NCBI GenBank assembly: GCA_034927345.1 | Contig: JAYFQE010000023.1 | Location: 100,734 to 164,733, forward strand | Length of the DNA stretch: 64,000 nt | Direction of reading: 5' to 3' | DNA from: JAYFQE01 sp034927345 | GTDB lineage: Bacteria > Bacillota > Clostridia > Saccharofermentanales > UBA5734 | Shown here: piece by piece, positions 24,439-32,195 of the stretch | Layout: every line of letters begins with the position of its first letter | How positions within the stretch are numbered: the first letter of the stretch is position 1 | Position numbers and translations under genes: made by a program | Notes under the pieces: generated by a model | Databases searched by the model: none | The model's input: only the letters and a program-made list of their open reading frames with translations | What the model was told of the DNA's origin: nothing

Positions 24439-25556
24439 GTCAACGGCCCTCCCTTGCGTGCCGAACGAAACAGCAGGTACAGAAAATACGGCGCGCCTAC
24501 CAAAGCAGTCACCACGCCGACCGAAATCTCAGCTCCGGTCGGCCAGGCGATCAGGCGGGTGCCCAAATCGCACAGCAGCAGAAAAATCGAACCGCCGAAA
24601 GCGCTGGCCACCACCAGCGGCCGATGGGACGGACCAACCAGCATGCGCATAATATGGGGAATAATTAAACCGACAAACCCGATCGGCCCGGTAAAAGATA
24701 CAATAGAACCGGTGCAGATCGAAGCGAGCAGAATCATCACAAGGCGTGTTGACATCGGGGAAACGCCAAGAGACCGGGCTTCTTCATCACCTAAAAGGAG
24801 AATGTCCAGGTCCCTGGCTTTAACAATGATGATGATTAAGGTCAAAACAACCGGCAGCAGCATCGCTTGGACATGTTCCCAGCGCCGGTTGGCCAGGCCG
24901 CCCATCGTCCAGAAGATATAGCTGGAAACCTGATATTCATTGGCCATGGTCAAAGCAAGGGACGTCAAAGCGCCAAACAGGGCGCTGATCGCCATACCGC
25001 TCATAACCAGAGTAACCGTCCTGGACTGGCCGCCGCTGGAAAAAGCAATGCCGAGAATCATCGCCACGGCCAGCAAAGCGCCGCAAAAAGCAAAAGCCGG
25101 CAGCGCGAAAAACGCCGTTGCTCCACCCGCAATGGCCAGTAAAGCGCCCAGGCTGGCTCCGGCCGACACGCCCAGGATGCCCGGTTCGGCTAAAGGATTG
25201 CGAAACAGGCCTTGCATGACTGTACCGGAAACAGCCAGACCGCCGCCGGCCAGAACAGCGGCAATAACTCTGGGCAAGCGGATTAAGAGAATAATCGTCC
25301 GATCAGCCGGATCGACCTCGCCGGCCGGCAGTCCGACGGCCGAAGCCAGCGTGCGAATGATCGTCAAGGGACTAACGCTGACCGAACCGAGCGCTACGGC
25401 CAGGATAATCGAAGCAGCCAATAAAAGGAACCCAATCGGCACAATGGATAATAAGGGAAGGTGCGCCGTCCGGCCGCCGGCTGATCGCCGTCCCCTTTTC
25501 CCTTGTTTCCCGCTCTGGTCTTCGGCGCAGCCAGCCGATTCCGAATCTGTAATCAT
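24435..25556 (-). CDS. FecCD-family ABC transporter permease
   Basis: 373-residue permease with about 10 membrane segments, FecCD/BtuC type. Family stretches: RLPRVIAAVLAGGGLAVSGTVMQGLFRNPLAEPGILGVSAGASLGA near the N-terminal third, and GPIGFVGLIIPHIMRMLVGPSHR in the cytoplasmic coupling region. The N-terminal 35 residues are polar and cysteine-containing, longer than usual. A terminator-like hairpin lies between it and the binding-protein gene upstream, so it is likely expressed at a lower level than the lipoprotein. Confidence 0.93.
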   Translation of the reverse strand: MITDSESAGCAEDQSGKQGKRGRRSAGGRTAHLPLLSIVPIGFLLLAASIILAVALGSVSVSPLTIIRTLASAVGLPAGEVDPADRTIILLIRLPRVIAAVLAGGGLAVSGTVMQGLFRNPLAEPGILGVSAGASLGALLAIAGGATAFFALPAFAFCGALLAVAMILGIAFSSGGQSRTVTLVMSGMAISALFGALTSLALTMANEYQVSSYIFWTMGGLANRRWEHVQAMLLPVVLTLIIIIVKARDLDILLLGDEEARSLGVSPMSTRLVMILLASICTGSIVSFTGPIGFVGLIIPHIMRMLVGPSHRPLVVASAFGGSIFLLLCDLGTRLIAWPTGAEISVGVVTALVGAPYFLYLLFRSARKGGPLT

Positions 25557-25572
25557 GCTTCATCCTCTTTTC

Positions 25573-25613
25573 AAAAAAACCCGGATCCTGTATTCCATTA
25601 TACAGAATCCGGG
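25573..25613 (-). terminator. Intercistronic terminator between binding protein and permease
   Basis: CCCGGAT-(2)-TGTA at 25580-25592 pairs with TACA-(2)-ATCCGGG at 25601-25613 and is followed on minus by a run of seven T. It lies 40 bases after the binding-protein stop, so it should trim the polycistronic message and favour the binding protein. Confidence 0.75.
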
Positions 25614-25653
25614 CCGAACATCACTCATGAACCTTAATATCTTCAATTCATGG

Positions 25654-26694
25654 TTATTTCATTAAATCCGGATACGCCAGTTTTGCTAATTCTTCAACCG
25701 CTTTAACCATATATTGGGATGTGGAGCCGCGGTATTTTTCCGTTAAAGCCATAACCTTGCCATTTTGTACGGCCGGCAGGGTTTTCAGCAATTCATCGGC
25801 CTGAATGGCTTTGATAACCGTAGCGCCGCCGTCATCAATCGCGGAAAAATCGGCGCCATAGGTAATGGCCGGCACAATAAGGATATCCGGTTTCCATTCG
25901 CCGACAACTTTTTCTTTACTGACGGCCGAGTAATTGTTTACGCCGGAGACCACATTAATCAAACCGGCTGCTTTGGCAATAGCGTCAAAGGGCGATCCGG
26001 CGCCATAAGCCGCCAGCATGCCGGCGCTGCTGCCGCTGGCGTCATAATAGTCTTCATAATACATGACTTTTTGTTTATCAGACTCTTTCAGACCGGCCAG
26101 CTTGTCGGATACAGATTTCAAGGCGGTGTCGATAGCGGCAGTCATTTCGGCGCCTTTTTCCGGTTCGCCGACCGCGGCGGCCAGGATTGTAATAACATTC
26201 TTAATCTGGTCAAAATCGGTGGGCGAGGCTAATTGAAGGACTGTGATCCCCGCCTCCTGTAAAGTTTTAGTCAGTGAGCCGTCGGCATCGGTAAAAGTAT
26301 CGATGATAACCAGATCCGGTTTCATGGCGACCATGTCTTCCGGTTTTTTGGTATCGGCGCGATTGACGATTGTTTTCGCTTTTTCGGCGGTCGCGGAAAT
26401 GACCGGATCATCGCCCCAGGCCGACAGTGCCTTGATCCGATCGCCGGGAAGCAGGTCCAGCAGGATCTCGCCGGCCCAGACATTGGTTGCGATAATCGCC
26501 TGCGGCTTTGTTGATATGACAACATCCGCACCGGCCGCATTCTTGATCGTTACCGGAAACGAAGCGGCAGGGGTACTGGTTCCGGCCGTTGTTCCGGCTG
26601 CCGTTCCGGTATTTTGACAGGCTGATGCCAGAGATAAAGCCAGCAGAATCGTCAGCAGCAAAGCTATCGTTCGTTGAAACTGCACCTTTTTCAT
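25654..26694 (-). CDS. Iron-type ABC transporter substrate-binding lipoprotein
   Basis: 346-residue FepB/BtuF-like binding protein. Signal peptide with lipobox LASAC at about residue 27, a Thr/Ala/Gly-rich linker, then FPVTIKNAAGADVVI, PQAIIATN, MKPDLVIIDTF and VVGEWKPDILIVPA, the two-lobed helical-backbone class. Ligand is probably a siderophore, heme or corrinoid; no ligand-specific motif is visible, and I see no cobalamin riboswitch upstream. ATG at 26694 follows GGAGG at 7 bases. First gene of the importer operon that continues with the FecCD permease, ATPase and possibly the MBL-fold protein. Confidence 0.92.
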   Translation of the reverse strand: MKKVQFQRTIALLLTILLALSLASACQNTGTAAGTTAGTSTPAASFPVTIKNAAGADVVISTKPQAIIATNVWAGEILLDLLPGDRIKALSAWGDDPVISATAEKAKTIVNRADTKKPEDMVAMKPDLVIIDTFTDADGSLTKTLQEAGITVLQLASPTDFDQIKNVITILAAAVGEPEKGAEMTAAIDTALKSVSDKLAGLKESDKQKVMYYEDYYDASGSSAGMLAAYGAGSPFDAIAKAAGLINVVSGVNNYSAVSKEKVVGEWKPDILIVPAITYGADFSAIDDGGATVIKAIQADELLKTLPAVQNGKVMALTEKYRGSTSQYMVKAVEELAKLAYPDLMK

Positions 26695-26947
26695 AAAAAC
26701 CTCCGATTGTTCATTGGAAAATGGAAATACTGCTTTCAGTCTAGAGAGCCGGCCCTGACGAATCAATCAAACTCTTTGTTCTTTTTTGTAATATTTTGGG
26801 TTTCCGAAAATACCCGGCAGCCTGGCAGCAATATTGTCCGGCCGGTTGAATGAATATAGTCTGGCTGAGAGCTGTCATTCGCGTTACAATAGAAGCGGGC
26901 AGATAGCATGCGATCTCCATGATGCGTGCTTGCCGGAGGAGGTTTAC

Positions 26948-27772
26948 ATGGGTCAACTTTACGCCTGGACCGATCAAGCGCTTTATTTGCTGACTCTGGT
27001 ACTTGGTCTGGTGGTCTGTTTTTGGGGGTATCGTCTGTTCCGGTTCTGGCTGATTCTTGCCGGCCTGCAAACCGGATTTTTCTTCGGGTTCTGGCTCGGC
27101 GACCGTTATCTGGATAATACGGTCCTTGTCCTGGTTATCGCCGGTTTATGTGCTGTTTTGATTGCCGCCCTTGCCTATACCTTATTGAAACTGGGCGCTT
27201 TTATTTGCGGCGCCGCCGTCTGCGCCTTGCTTGCCGCGCTGGTCATGCAGCTTTTTCTTCCCGCGCCTTATTGGCCTGTTCTGGCCGGCGCGGCTCTGAT
27301 CGGCGGATTGCTGGGCCTGTTCTCCGTTAAACCGTTTTTGATTTTAGCAACGGCGGTCAATGGCGCTTACCTGGTAGCCGACGGCGTCTTCAATCTGCTG
27401 GCCGGATACCCGATCGGCAGTTATCTGGCAACACACGAAGAGATCCGCACGGAGCATTTAATTCTCCTGCTGGTCGGCATCTTGTTGCTGACTATTCTGG
27501 GCGTTCTATTCCAGAGCCGCATGGACAAGCGTAAAAGTGCCAAGATGAAAATCCAGGCTGATTCGGCCAAAGCCGCGGCGACGCCGGCAATGCCGGCAGC
27601 TGCGCCGGAAGCTGCACAGGGTGCCAAGCCGGCGCCTGAACCAGACAATCCGGTCAGCCAGGAGAACCAGGAAGATAAAAAACGCCGTTTATATGATCCG
27701 GATGATCCCGACGATCCGAACAATACCGACGATCCCGACGATCCGGGTCCAAACCGGCCCAAAGCACTTTAA
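26948..27772 (+). CDS. TM198-like (DUF4203) membrane protein with acidic Asp-Pro tail
   Basis: 274-residue protein with about seven membrane segments in residues 10-205 (for example FRFWLILAGLQTGFFFGFWLG and AFICGAAVCALLAALVMQLFL), matching the TM7S3/TM198 (DUF4203) pattern. A basic stop-transfer segment (MDKRKSAKMK) follows, then an Ala/Pro-rich linker and a striking tail of repeated DPDDP units with PNNT and PGPN. The tail is presumably cytoplasmic and disordered. ATG at 26948 follows GGAGGAGG. Function unknown; some TM198 proteins in animals act as membrane scaffolds, which says little here. Confidence 0.75.
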   Translation: MGQLYAWTDQALYLLTLVLGLVVCFWGYRLFRFWLILAGLQTGFFFGFWLGDRYLDNTVLVLVIAGLCAVLIAALAYTLLKLGAFICGAAVCALLAALVMQLFLPAPYWPVLAGAALIGGLLGLFSVKPFLILATAVNGAYLVADGVFNLLAGYPIGSYLATHEEIRTEHLILLLVGILLLTILGVLFQSRMDKRKSAKMKIQADSAKAAATPAMPAAAPEAAQGAKPAPEPDNPVSQENQEDKKRRLYDPDDPDDPNNTDDPDDPGPNRPKAL

Positions 27773-27808
27773 TTCTGATCCTGCTGCTGTCCCGCAAAGA
27801 AAACGAAA

Positions 27809-27867
27809 AATCCCTCCCGGCTGCTTTGCAGGCCACTAATCTGCAAATAACGTAACCGGAAGGGATT
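27809..27867 (+). promoter_or_regulatory. Structured leader before a 40-codon gene
   Basis: AATCCCTCCCGG (27809-27820) pairs with CCGGAAGGGATT (27856-27867) over 11 of 12 positions, enclosing a second stem TTGCAG (27826-27831)/CTGCAA (27841-27846). It has no U-run, so it is not an ordinary terminator, and no known riboswitch consensus was recognised. It lies 14 bases before the strong ribosome site of the small gene, and could also serve as a 3' end for the TM198-like gene. Confidence 0.5.
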
Positions 27868-27887
27868 CATCCAAGAGGAGGATGAGT

Positions 27888-28010
27888 ATGCGGCGTACAC
27901 GCCAACGACCTGTTTTTATTATAGAGCAGGCCGGCAAGCCGGTACAAGCCAATAAGTTCCACAATCTTTCAACAGCGGCAGGGTGTTTATCTCATCGATT
28001 AACCGAATGA
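27888..28010 (+). CDS. Possible 40-residue basic small protein
   Basis: Too short for usual gene calling. ATG (27888) lies 6 bases after a strong GAGGAGG (27875-27881) and opens a 41-codon frame ending TGA at 28010. The product begins MRRTRQRPVFIIEQAGKP and ends CLSHRLTE; it is basic at the N terminus, has one cysteine, no clear membrane segment, and resembles no family I know. The strong ribosome site, the structured leader before it and its position in a 300-base gap between two genes support it being translated. It could still be a chance frame. Confidence 0.4.
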   Translation: MRRTRQRPVFIIEQAGKPVQANKFHNLSTAAGCLSHRLTE

Positions 28011-28076
28011 TTTTGCTGTGAAAATTCAGGGTTGTGTAGACTGACGGAAGATCTGCCGCCATAGTGAGGATAATTC

Positions 28077-28838
28077 ATGAACATTGATCATCAGGAGCAT
28101 GAGCTATATGATCCTGTGCGGCAGTTTTGGCTGGCCGCCGGTTATGATGTGCGCGGAGAAGTTGTCGATTGCGATGTAGTCGCCATGCGCGGCGAAGATT
28201 TGGTTGCGGTCGAAATGAAACTCCGCCTCAATCTGGATGTGATCATCCAGGCTACACAAAGGCAGCGTCTGTGCCCGGAGGTCTGGATCGCCGTCGCGCG
28301 TCCGGATAACCAGTTGCGCAGCCGTCGCTGGCAGCATCTGCTGCATGTTTTGCGCCGTCTGGAGCTCGGCTTGTTGTTGGTCGATCTGGATCGCCGGCCG
28401 AGTCGTGTGGAAGTTGCTTTACTGCCCGAGGCCTTTGACCGTGGACGCAGTCTATCTGGAAATAAAGCGCGGCGCGAACACCTGCGCCGGGAATTTGCCA
28501 ACCGCCATGGCGACAGGAACGCCGGCGGCGTTCATCGGACGCCGTTAATGACCGTCTACCGGGAACAGGCGCTGCTGATCGCCTCTCTGCTGCAGGACCA
28601 GGGATCAGCCGGCGCCGCGGATCTGCGTCAGAAGGGCGCGCCGGATAAGACTTATAGCATTTTATACCAGAATCATTATCAGTGGTTCGAAAAACAAGAC
28701 TATGGCCTCTATCGCCTTTCGGATGCCGGACAGGCCGCATTAAGCCAATATGGCGATCTAGCGGAACAGCTGCGCGCCGGACTGTCCGACGCGCAAAATG
28801 ACCGTGATGATAAAAATAAAGCTGATAAAGGCCGATAA
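28077..28838 (+). CDS. DUF2161 PD-(D/E)XK phosphodiesterase-like protein
   Basis: 253-residue protein of the DUF2161 group, predicted PD-(D/E)XK nuclease fold. Residues 7-60 carry the fold: LYDPVRQFWLAAGYDVRGEVVDCDVVAM, with the metal aspartate in CDVVA and the ExK in LVAVEMKLRLN, followed by VIIQATQRQ. The C-terminal half (about 158-253) has a winged-helix-like part ending in a very charged tail (NDRDDKNKADKGR). ATG at 28077 has a modest ribosome site (GAGGATAATTC). No partner methylase or toxin-antitoxin gene is adjacent, so a nuclease role is inferred from fold only. Confidence 0.8.
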   Translation: MNIDHQEHELYDPVRQFWLAAGYDVRGEVVDCDVVAMRGEDLVAVEMKLRLNLDVIIQATQRQRLCPEVWIAVARPDNQLRSRRWQHLLHVLRRLELGLLLVDLDRRPSRVEVALLPEAFDRGRSLSGNKARREHLRREFANRHGDRNAGGVHRTPLMTVYREQALLIASLLQDQGSAGAADLRQKGAPDKTYSILYQNHYQWFEKQDYGLYRLSDAGQAALSQYGDLAEQLRAGLSDAQNDRDDKNKADKGR

Positions 28839-28929
28839 ATCCTCAGAGAAAGACTTTACCCTAGCACGCTAATGCTTTACAATATTAACGGGTTAAATTA
28901 ACACCGATTAATCTGTTGGAGGATAGAAT

Positions 28930-29766
28930 ATGTTCAAACGTATCAGTGCTTTATGTCTTATCGTTGTCATGCTGATGGCACTAGGACTGGCCGGCTGCCA
29001 ATCCGGCGCGGGCAACACCACCGCCAGTACGGGCGCCGCCGATAATTCCCTGCAAAAGATCAAGGATAAGGGCGAGTTGGTTCTCGGTCTGGATGACGCT
29101 TTCCCGCCAATGGGCTTCCGCGACGATAAGAATGAAATTGTCGGATTTGATATCGATCTGGCCAAAGAAGTCTGCAAACGCATGGGTATAACCCTCAAGC
29201 TGCAGCCGGTCGAATGGAGCCAGATTGTCAATGAATTGAACGCCGGACAAATCGACTGCATCTGGAACGGCTATTCGATCACGCCGAGCCGTCAGACAGA
29301 AACCAATATCACCGATCCTTATATGAAAAATCACCAGGTTGTTGTCGTTCTGGCCGATTCTTCCTACAAGACGCTGGCTGATCTGGCTGGTAAAACCTTG
29401 ACATTGCAAGCTGAATCCAGCGCATCCGACGCTCTGGAAAAAGCGGCCGATTTTAAAGCTTCGCTTAAGGAAGTCGTTGAACTGGACGATAATGTCATGG
29501 CTATGCAGGATCTGGATGCCAAGGCTTCCGACGCTATTCTGCTTGATGAAATCGTCGCCAACTATTATATTAAAAATAAAGACGCCAAGTATCGCATTCT
29601 TGACGAAACACTGGCTGATGAGGATTATGGCGTCGGTTTCCGCAAAGCCGATCAGACCTTGCGCGACGAAGTGGAAAAGACATTGAAAGCCATGGCGGCC
29701 GACGGGACGATGGCTAAAATCTCGGAGACTTGGTTTGGCAAAGACATTACGACAATCGGAAAATAA
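28930..29766 (+). CDS. Polar amino-acid ABC transporter, substrate-binding lipoprotein (system 2)
   Basis: 278-residue family 3 binding protein. Signal peptide and lipobox LAGC at about residue 20, then GELVLGLDDAFPPMGFRD, IVGFDIDLAKEVCKRMG, VEWSQIVNELNAGQIDCIWNGYSITPSR and a C-terminal GTMAKISETWFGKD. Compared with system 1 it is a separate paralogue: it keeps the same fold but has a different ligand-pocket segment (IWNGYSIT against VIAGMSPT). ATG follows TTGGAGG. A terminator sits between it and the permease gene, so the binding protein is likely made in excess. Confidence 0.94.
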   Translation: MFKRISALCLIVVMLMALGLAGCQSGAGNTTASTGAADNSLQKIKDKGELVLGLDDAFPPMGFRDDKNEIVGFDIDLAKEVCKRMGITLKLQPVEWSQIVNELNAGQIDCIWNGYSITPSRQTETNITDPYMKNHQVVVVLADSSYKTLADLAGKTLTLQAESSASDALEKAADFKASLKEVVELDDNVMAMQDLDAKASDAILLDEIVANYYIKNKDAKYRILDETLADEDYGVGFRKADQTLRDEVEKTLKAMAADGTMAKISETWFGKDITTIGK

Positions 29767-29798
29767 TCCGTTTCCCAAGTTAAACGGATAAGACATCA

Positions 29799-29827
29799 AT
29801 GGGCGGACATAGACTCCGCCCATTTTT
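29799..29827 (+). terminator. Attenuating terminator between binding protein and permease (system 2)
   Basis: TGGGCGGA (29800-29807) pairs with TCCGCCCA (29815-29822), 7-base loop, followed by TTTTT. It lies 34 bases after the binding-protein stop and 22 before the permease start, so it would let only part of the transcripts continue. Confidence 0.85.
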
Positions 29828-29848
29828 ACGGAATTGGCGGGGTTTACG

Positions 29849-30490
29849 ATGAACGAAAGCACGCTTCTCTACATGCTGGATGGTACTTTTACAGCCATAA
29901 AGCTGTTTGTCCTGACGATCCTGATATCTCTGCCGCTTGGATTGTTGGTCGCGAAAGGCAGACTTTCCAAGCGGATCTGGATCAACGGGCCGATTAAAAT
30001 TTATCTTCTGATCATGCGAGGCACGCCGCTGATCCTGCAGTTGATCTTTTTCATGTATGCGCCGCCGATGCTCTTTGGCCTGACGATTGATCGTTTTCTT
30101 GCCGCTGTTTTGGCCTTTGCGCTCAATTATGCCGCCTATTTTGCTGAAATCTACCGCGGCGGCATTGAGGCAGTTCCCATCGGCCAGTATGAAGCAGGCA
30201 AAGTACTCGGACTGACCGGGACCCAGACTTTTATCCGCATTATCCTGCCCCAGGTGATCAAGCGGATCCTGCCGGCCTGCGGCAATGAGTTCATGACGCT
30301 GGTCAAGGATACGGCGCTGGCCCAGACCATCGGTGTCGCAGAATTGTTCCGTGCCGCGCAGAACACCTCGTCGCGTCTGGTCTCGATTATCCCGGTGGTC
30401 ATCGCCGGCGTTTTCTATTTGATTATGAATTCCGTTGTCTCCACCAGTTTTGTTCTGGCTGAGAAAAAGCTCGATTATTATCGTGGCTGA
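29849..30490 (+). CDS. Polar amino-acid ABC transporter permease (system 2)
   Basis: 213-residue GlnP/HisM-type permease. It has the N-terminal GTFTAIKLFVLTILISLPLGLLVAKG, the IMRGTPLILQLIFFMY membrane segment, and the EAA loop EAVPIGQYEAGKVLGLTGTQTFIRIILPQ. ATG at 29849 follows GGCGGGG; an in-frame upstream ATG (29834) has no ribosome site. Followed 19 bases later by its ATPase. Confidence 0.94.
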   Translation: MNESTLLYMLDGTFTAIKLFVLTILISLPLGLLVAKGRLSKRIWINGPIKIYLLIMRGTPLILQLIFFMYAPPMLFGLTIDRFLAAVLAFALNYAAYFAEIYRGGIEAVPIGQYEAGKVLGLTGTQTFIRIILPQVIKRILPACGNEFMTLVKDTALAQTIGVAELFRAAQNTSSRLVSIIPVVIAGVFYLIMNSVVSTSFVLAEKKLDYYRG

Positions 30491-30509
30491 CACGCAAGGA
30501 GGCTTGCTT

Positions 30510-31283
30510 GTGACTACCCCTGAAATGCTGCGGGTAACTGATCTGACAAAAAGTTTCGGCGATCTGCCGGTCATCCGGCAAATTTCCCTGTCGGTCAGAC
30601 AAGGCGAAGTTGTCGCCATCATCGGTCCGTCCGGATCCGGGAAATCAACCCTGCTTCGGTTAATCAACCAACTTGAAACAGCCGACTCCGGTAAAATTGT
30701 TATTTGTGGCGAGACCTTATGCCAGAATGATGAAAAAGGCCGGATTCATTATGCCGACGCATCGGCTATGCATCAGATCCGGCTGCACGTCGGACTGGTT
30801 TTCCAGAATTTCAATTTGTTTCCTCATTTTTCGATTTTACGCAATATCACTGAAGCTCCGGTTCATGTCTTGAAATTGCCGGCCGGCGAAGCTGATCGCA
30901 AAGCCCGCCAGCTGTTGGAAAAACTGGGGTTGGCCGATAAGGCCGATGCTTATCCTTACCAATTGTCCGGCGGCCAGCAGCAGCGGGCTTCAATCGCCAG
31001 GGCGCTGGCGTTGAATCCGGACCTGCTTTTTTTCGATGAGCCGACATCGGCGCTGGATCCTGAATTGACCGGCGAAGTCCTGAAAGTCATCCGGACATTA
31101 GCCGACGAAAAAATGACTATGGTGGTCGTTACGCACGAAATGGCCTTCGCCCGCGAACTGGCCGACCGGATCATTTTTATGGATCAGGGCGTGATTATTG
31201 AAGAAGGTCCGCCGGAAGCTGTTTTTAATTCGGAAAATGAGCGGACGCGGCAATTTCTCTATCGTTACAATACCGCCTTATAA
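30510..31283 (+). CDS. Polar amino-acid ABC transporter ATP-binding protein (system 2)
   Basis: 257-residue GlnQ-type ATPase: GPSGSGKSTLLRLINQ (Walker A), LVFQNFNLFPHFSIL (Q-loop), LSGGQQQRASIARALALNP (signature), LLFFDEPTSALDPE (Walker B) and VVTHEMAFA (switch). It carries a short insertion (about residues 75-90, CQNDEKGRIHYADASAMH) before the Q-loop that system 1 lacks. GTG at 30510 is the chosen start, 7 bases after AAGGAGG. An intrinsic terminator follows. Confidence 0.95.
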   Translation: MTTPEMLRVTDLTKSFGDLPVIRQISLSVRQGEVVAIIGPSGSGKSTLLRLINQLETADSGKIVICGETLCQNDEKGRIHYADASAMHQIRLHVGLVFQNFNLFPHFSILRNITEAPVHVLKLPAGEADRKARQLLEKLGLADKADAYPYQLSGGQQQRASIARALALNPDLLFFDEPTSALDPELTGEVLKVIRTLADEKMTMVVVTHEMAFARELADRIIFMDQGVIIEEGPPEAVFNSENERTRQFLYRYNTAL

Positions 31284-31290
31284 GAAAAAA

Positions 31291-31324
31291 ACAATTCCGG
31301 GGCACCACTCCCGGAATTGTTTCT
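31291..31324 (+). terminator. Intrinsic terminator after amino-acid importer 2
   Basis: ACAATTCCGGG (31291-31301) pairs perfectly with CCCGGAATTGT (31310-31320), 8-base loop, followed by TTCTATT on plus and preceded by seven A, so it could work in both directions. Confidence 0.85.
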
Positions 31325-31340
31325 ATTGGAGGAGAAAAGT

Positions 31341-31358
31341 ATGAAAGAAGGAGGTTAG
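31341..31358 (+). other. Five-codon frame with a strong ribosome site
   Basis: TTGGAGGAGAAAAGT precedes ATG AAA GAA GGA GGT TAG, just past the terminator. Its own codons contain AAGGAGG, a second ribosome site with no ATG or GTG at the right distance after it. No longer gene follows in this 186-base gap. It looks like the leftover 5' end of a lost gene, or chance. Confidence 0.3.
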
Positions 31359-31469
31359 CAATTCCTGTCTTGCTATACTTAAACTTTAACAAAAGTCTTT
31401 GACTATTTTTATAAATGAATGTGAATAAATGTGAACAGTCTTAAAACAAAAATACGGCAAAGGAATCGG

Positions 31470-32195
31470 CTAGTGCAGGCAGCCGGTTTCAGGGACCGGT
31501 TTTAGCAAGCCGGTACGCCGGCAGATCAGATCGGCCAGCAGCCAGGCGATTCCCGCCAGCAGCAAACCGCCCAGAATATCGGGTGAGTAATGTTGTTTGG
31601 TAAAAACCGTAGACAAACAGATCAGCGTTGTTCCGGTCAGATTGACCAGCCAGAACCACCAGCGCCGCGGGCCGGCCAGATACCAGGCGCTGGCCGTTAA
31701 AACGGCATAACAGACATGCATGCTGGGGAAGCAATTATAGGGCGAGTCGATTTTATAAATCAACAGGACAAGGCTGGTCAGGATATCCTGGCCTTCCAGA
31801 ACCGGTCGCGGAACATGGGTGGGGAAAACGATGAATATCAGGTTGGCTATTAAGGAGGCCAGGCATAAAGCCATAACATGGCGATAGATCAGCCGGCCGG
31901 ATTTTTTCGAAAAAACCATCATCAAGATGCCGGCCGCAACCTGAACATACCAGTAAAAATACGGTATGATAAAAAACCGGTTGAAGGGGATCCATGCGTC
32001 GATCGAGAATTGCCAGACCTGGAAGAAGCCGCGATGGCCGACAAGAATGTTGGTAATCGGATATAGGGTCATAAACGGGATGACCAGTATGCTGATAAGA
32101 AAACGGCTTTGCCAGGTATCCCGGCGAAATCCGTCTCTCAGTCGATCCAGTCCGAATATTCTTTTTTTATGGCAGTTTTTCAACGGCTGTTCCAT
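31470..32195 (-). CDS. PAP2-superfamily membrane phosphatase
   Basis: About 241 residues with six predicted membrane segments. The PAP2 phosphatase signature is in two parts: NCFPSMHVCYAV (domain 2, PSMH) and STVFTKQHYSPDILGGLL (domain 3, HYSPD). Domain 1 (KxxxxxxRP) is recognisable as THVPRPV. Likely a lipid phosphatase, for example for undecaprenyl diphosphate or phosphatidate; the active site would face the outside. ATG at 32195 overlaps the end of the upstream zinc-ribbon gene by 29 bases; an in-frame TTG at 32228 is the alternative. Neither has a good ribosome site. Confidence 0.85.
   Translation of the reverse strand: MEQPLKNCHKKRIFGLDRLRDGFRRDTWQSRFLISILVIPFMTLYPITNILVGHRGFFQVWQFSIDAWIPFNRFFIIPYFYWYVQVAAGILMMVFSKKSGRLIYRHVMALCLASLIANLIFIVFPTHVPRPVLEGQDILTSLVLLIYKIDSPYNCFPSMHVCYAVLTASAWYLAGPRRWWFWLVNLTGTTLICLSTVFTKQHYSPDILGGLLLAGIAWLLADLICRRTGLLKPVPETGCLH

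Noticed and set aside
26695..26947. Considered a cobalamin riboswitch before the iron-type binding protein
   Set aside because: No B12-box or matching conserved core on the minus strand.
28981..30667. Long minus-strand frames (293 and 295 codons) opposite amino-acid importer 2
   Set aside because: They lie antisense to genes with clear family motifs and have no ribosome sites or recognisable domains.
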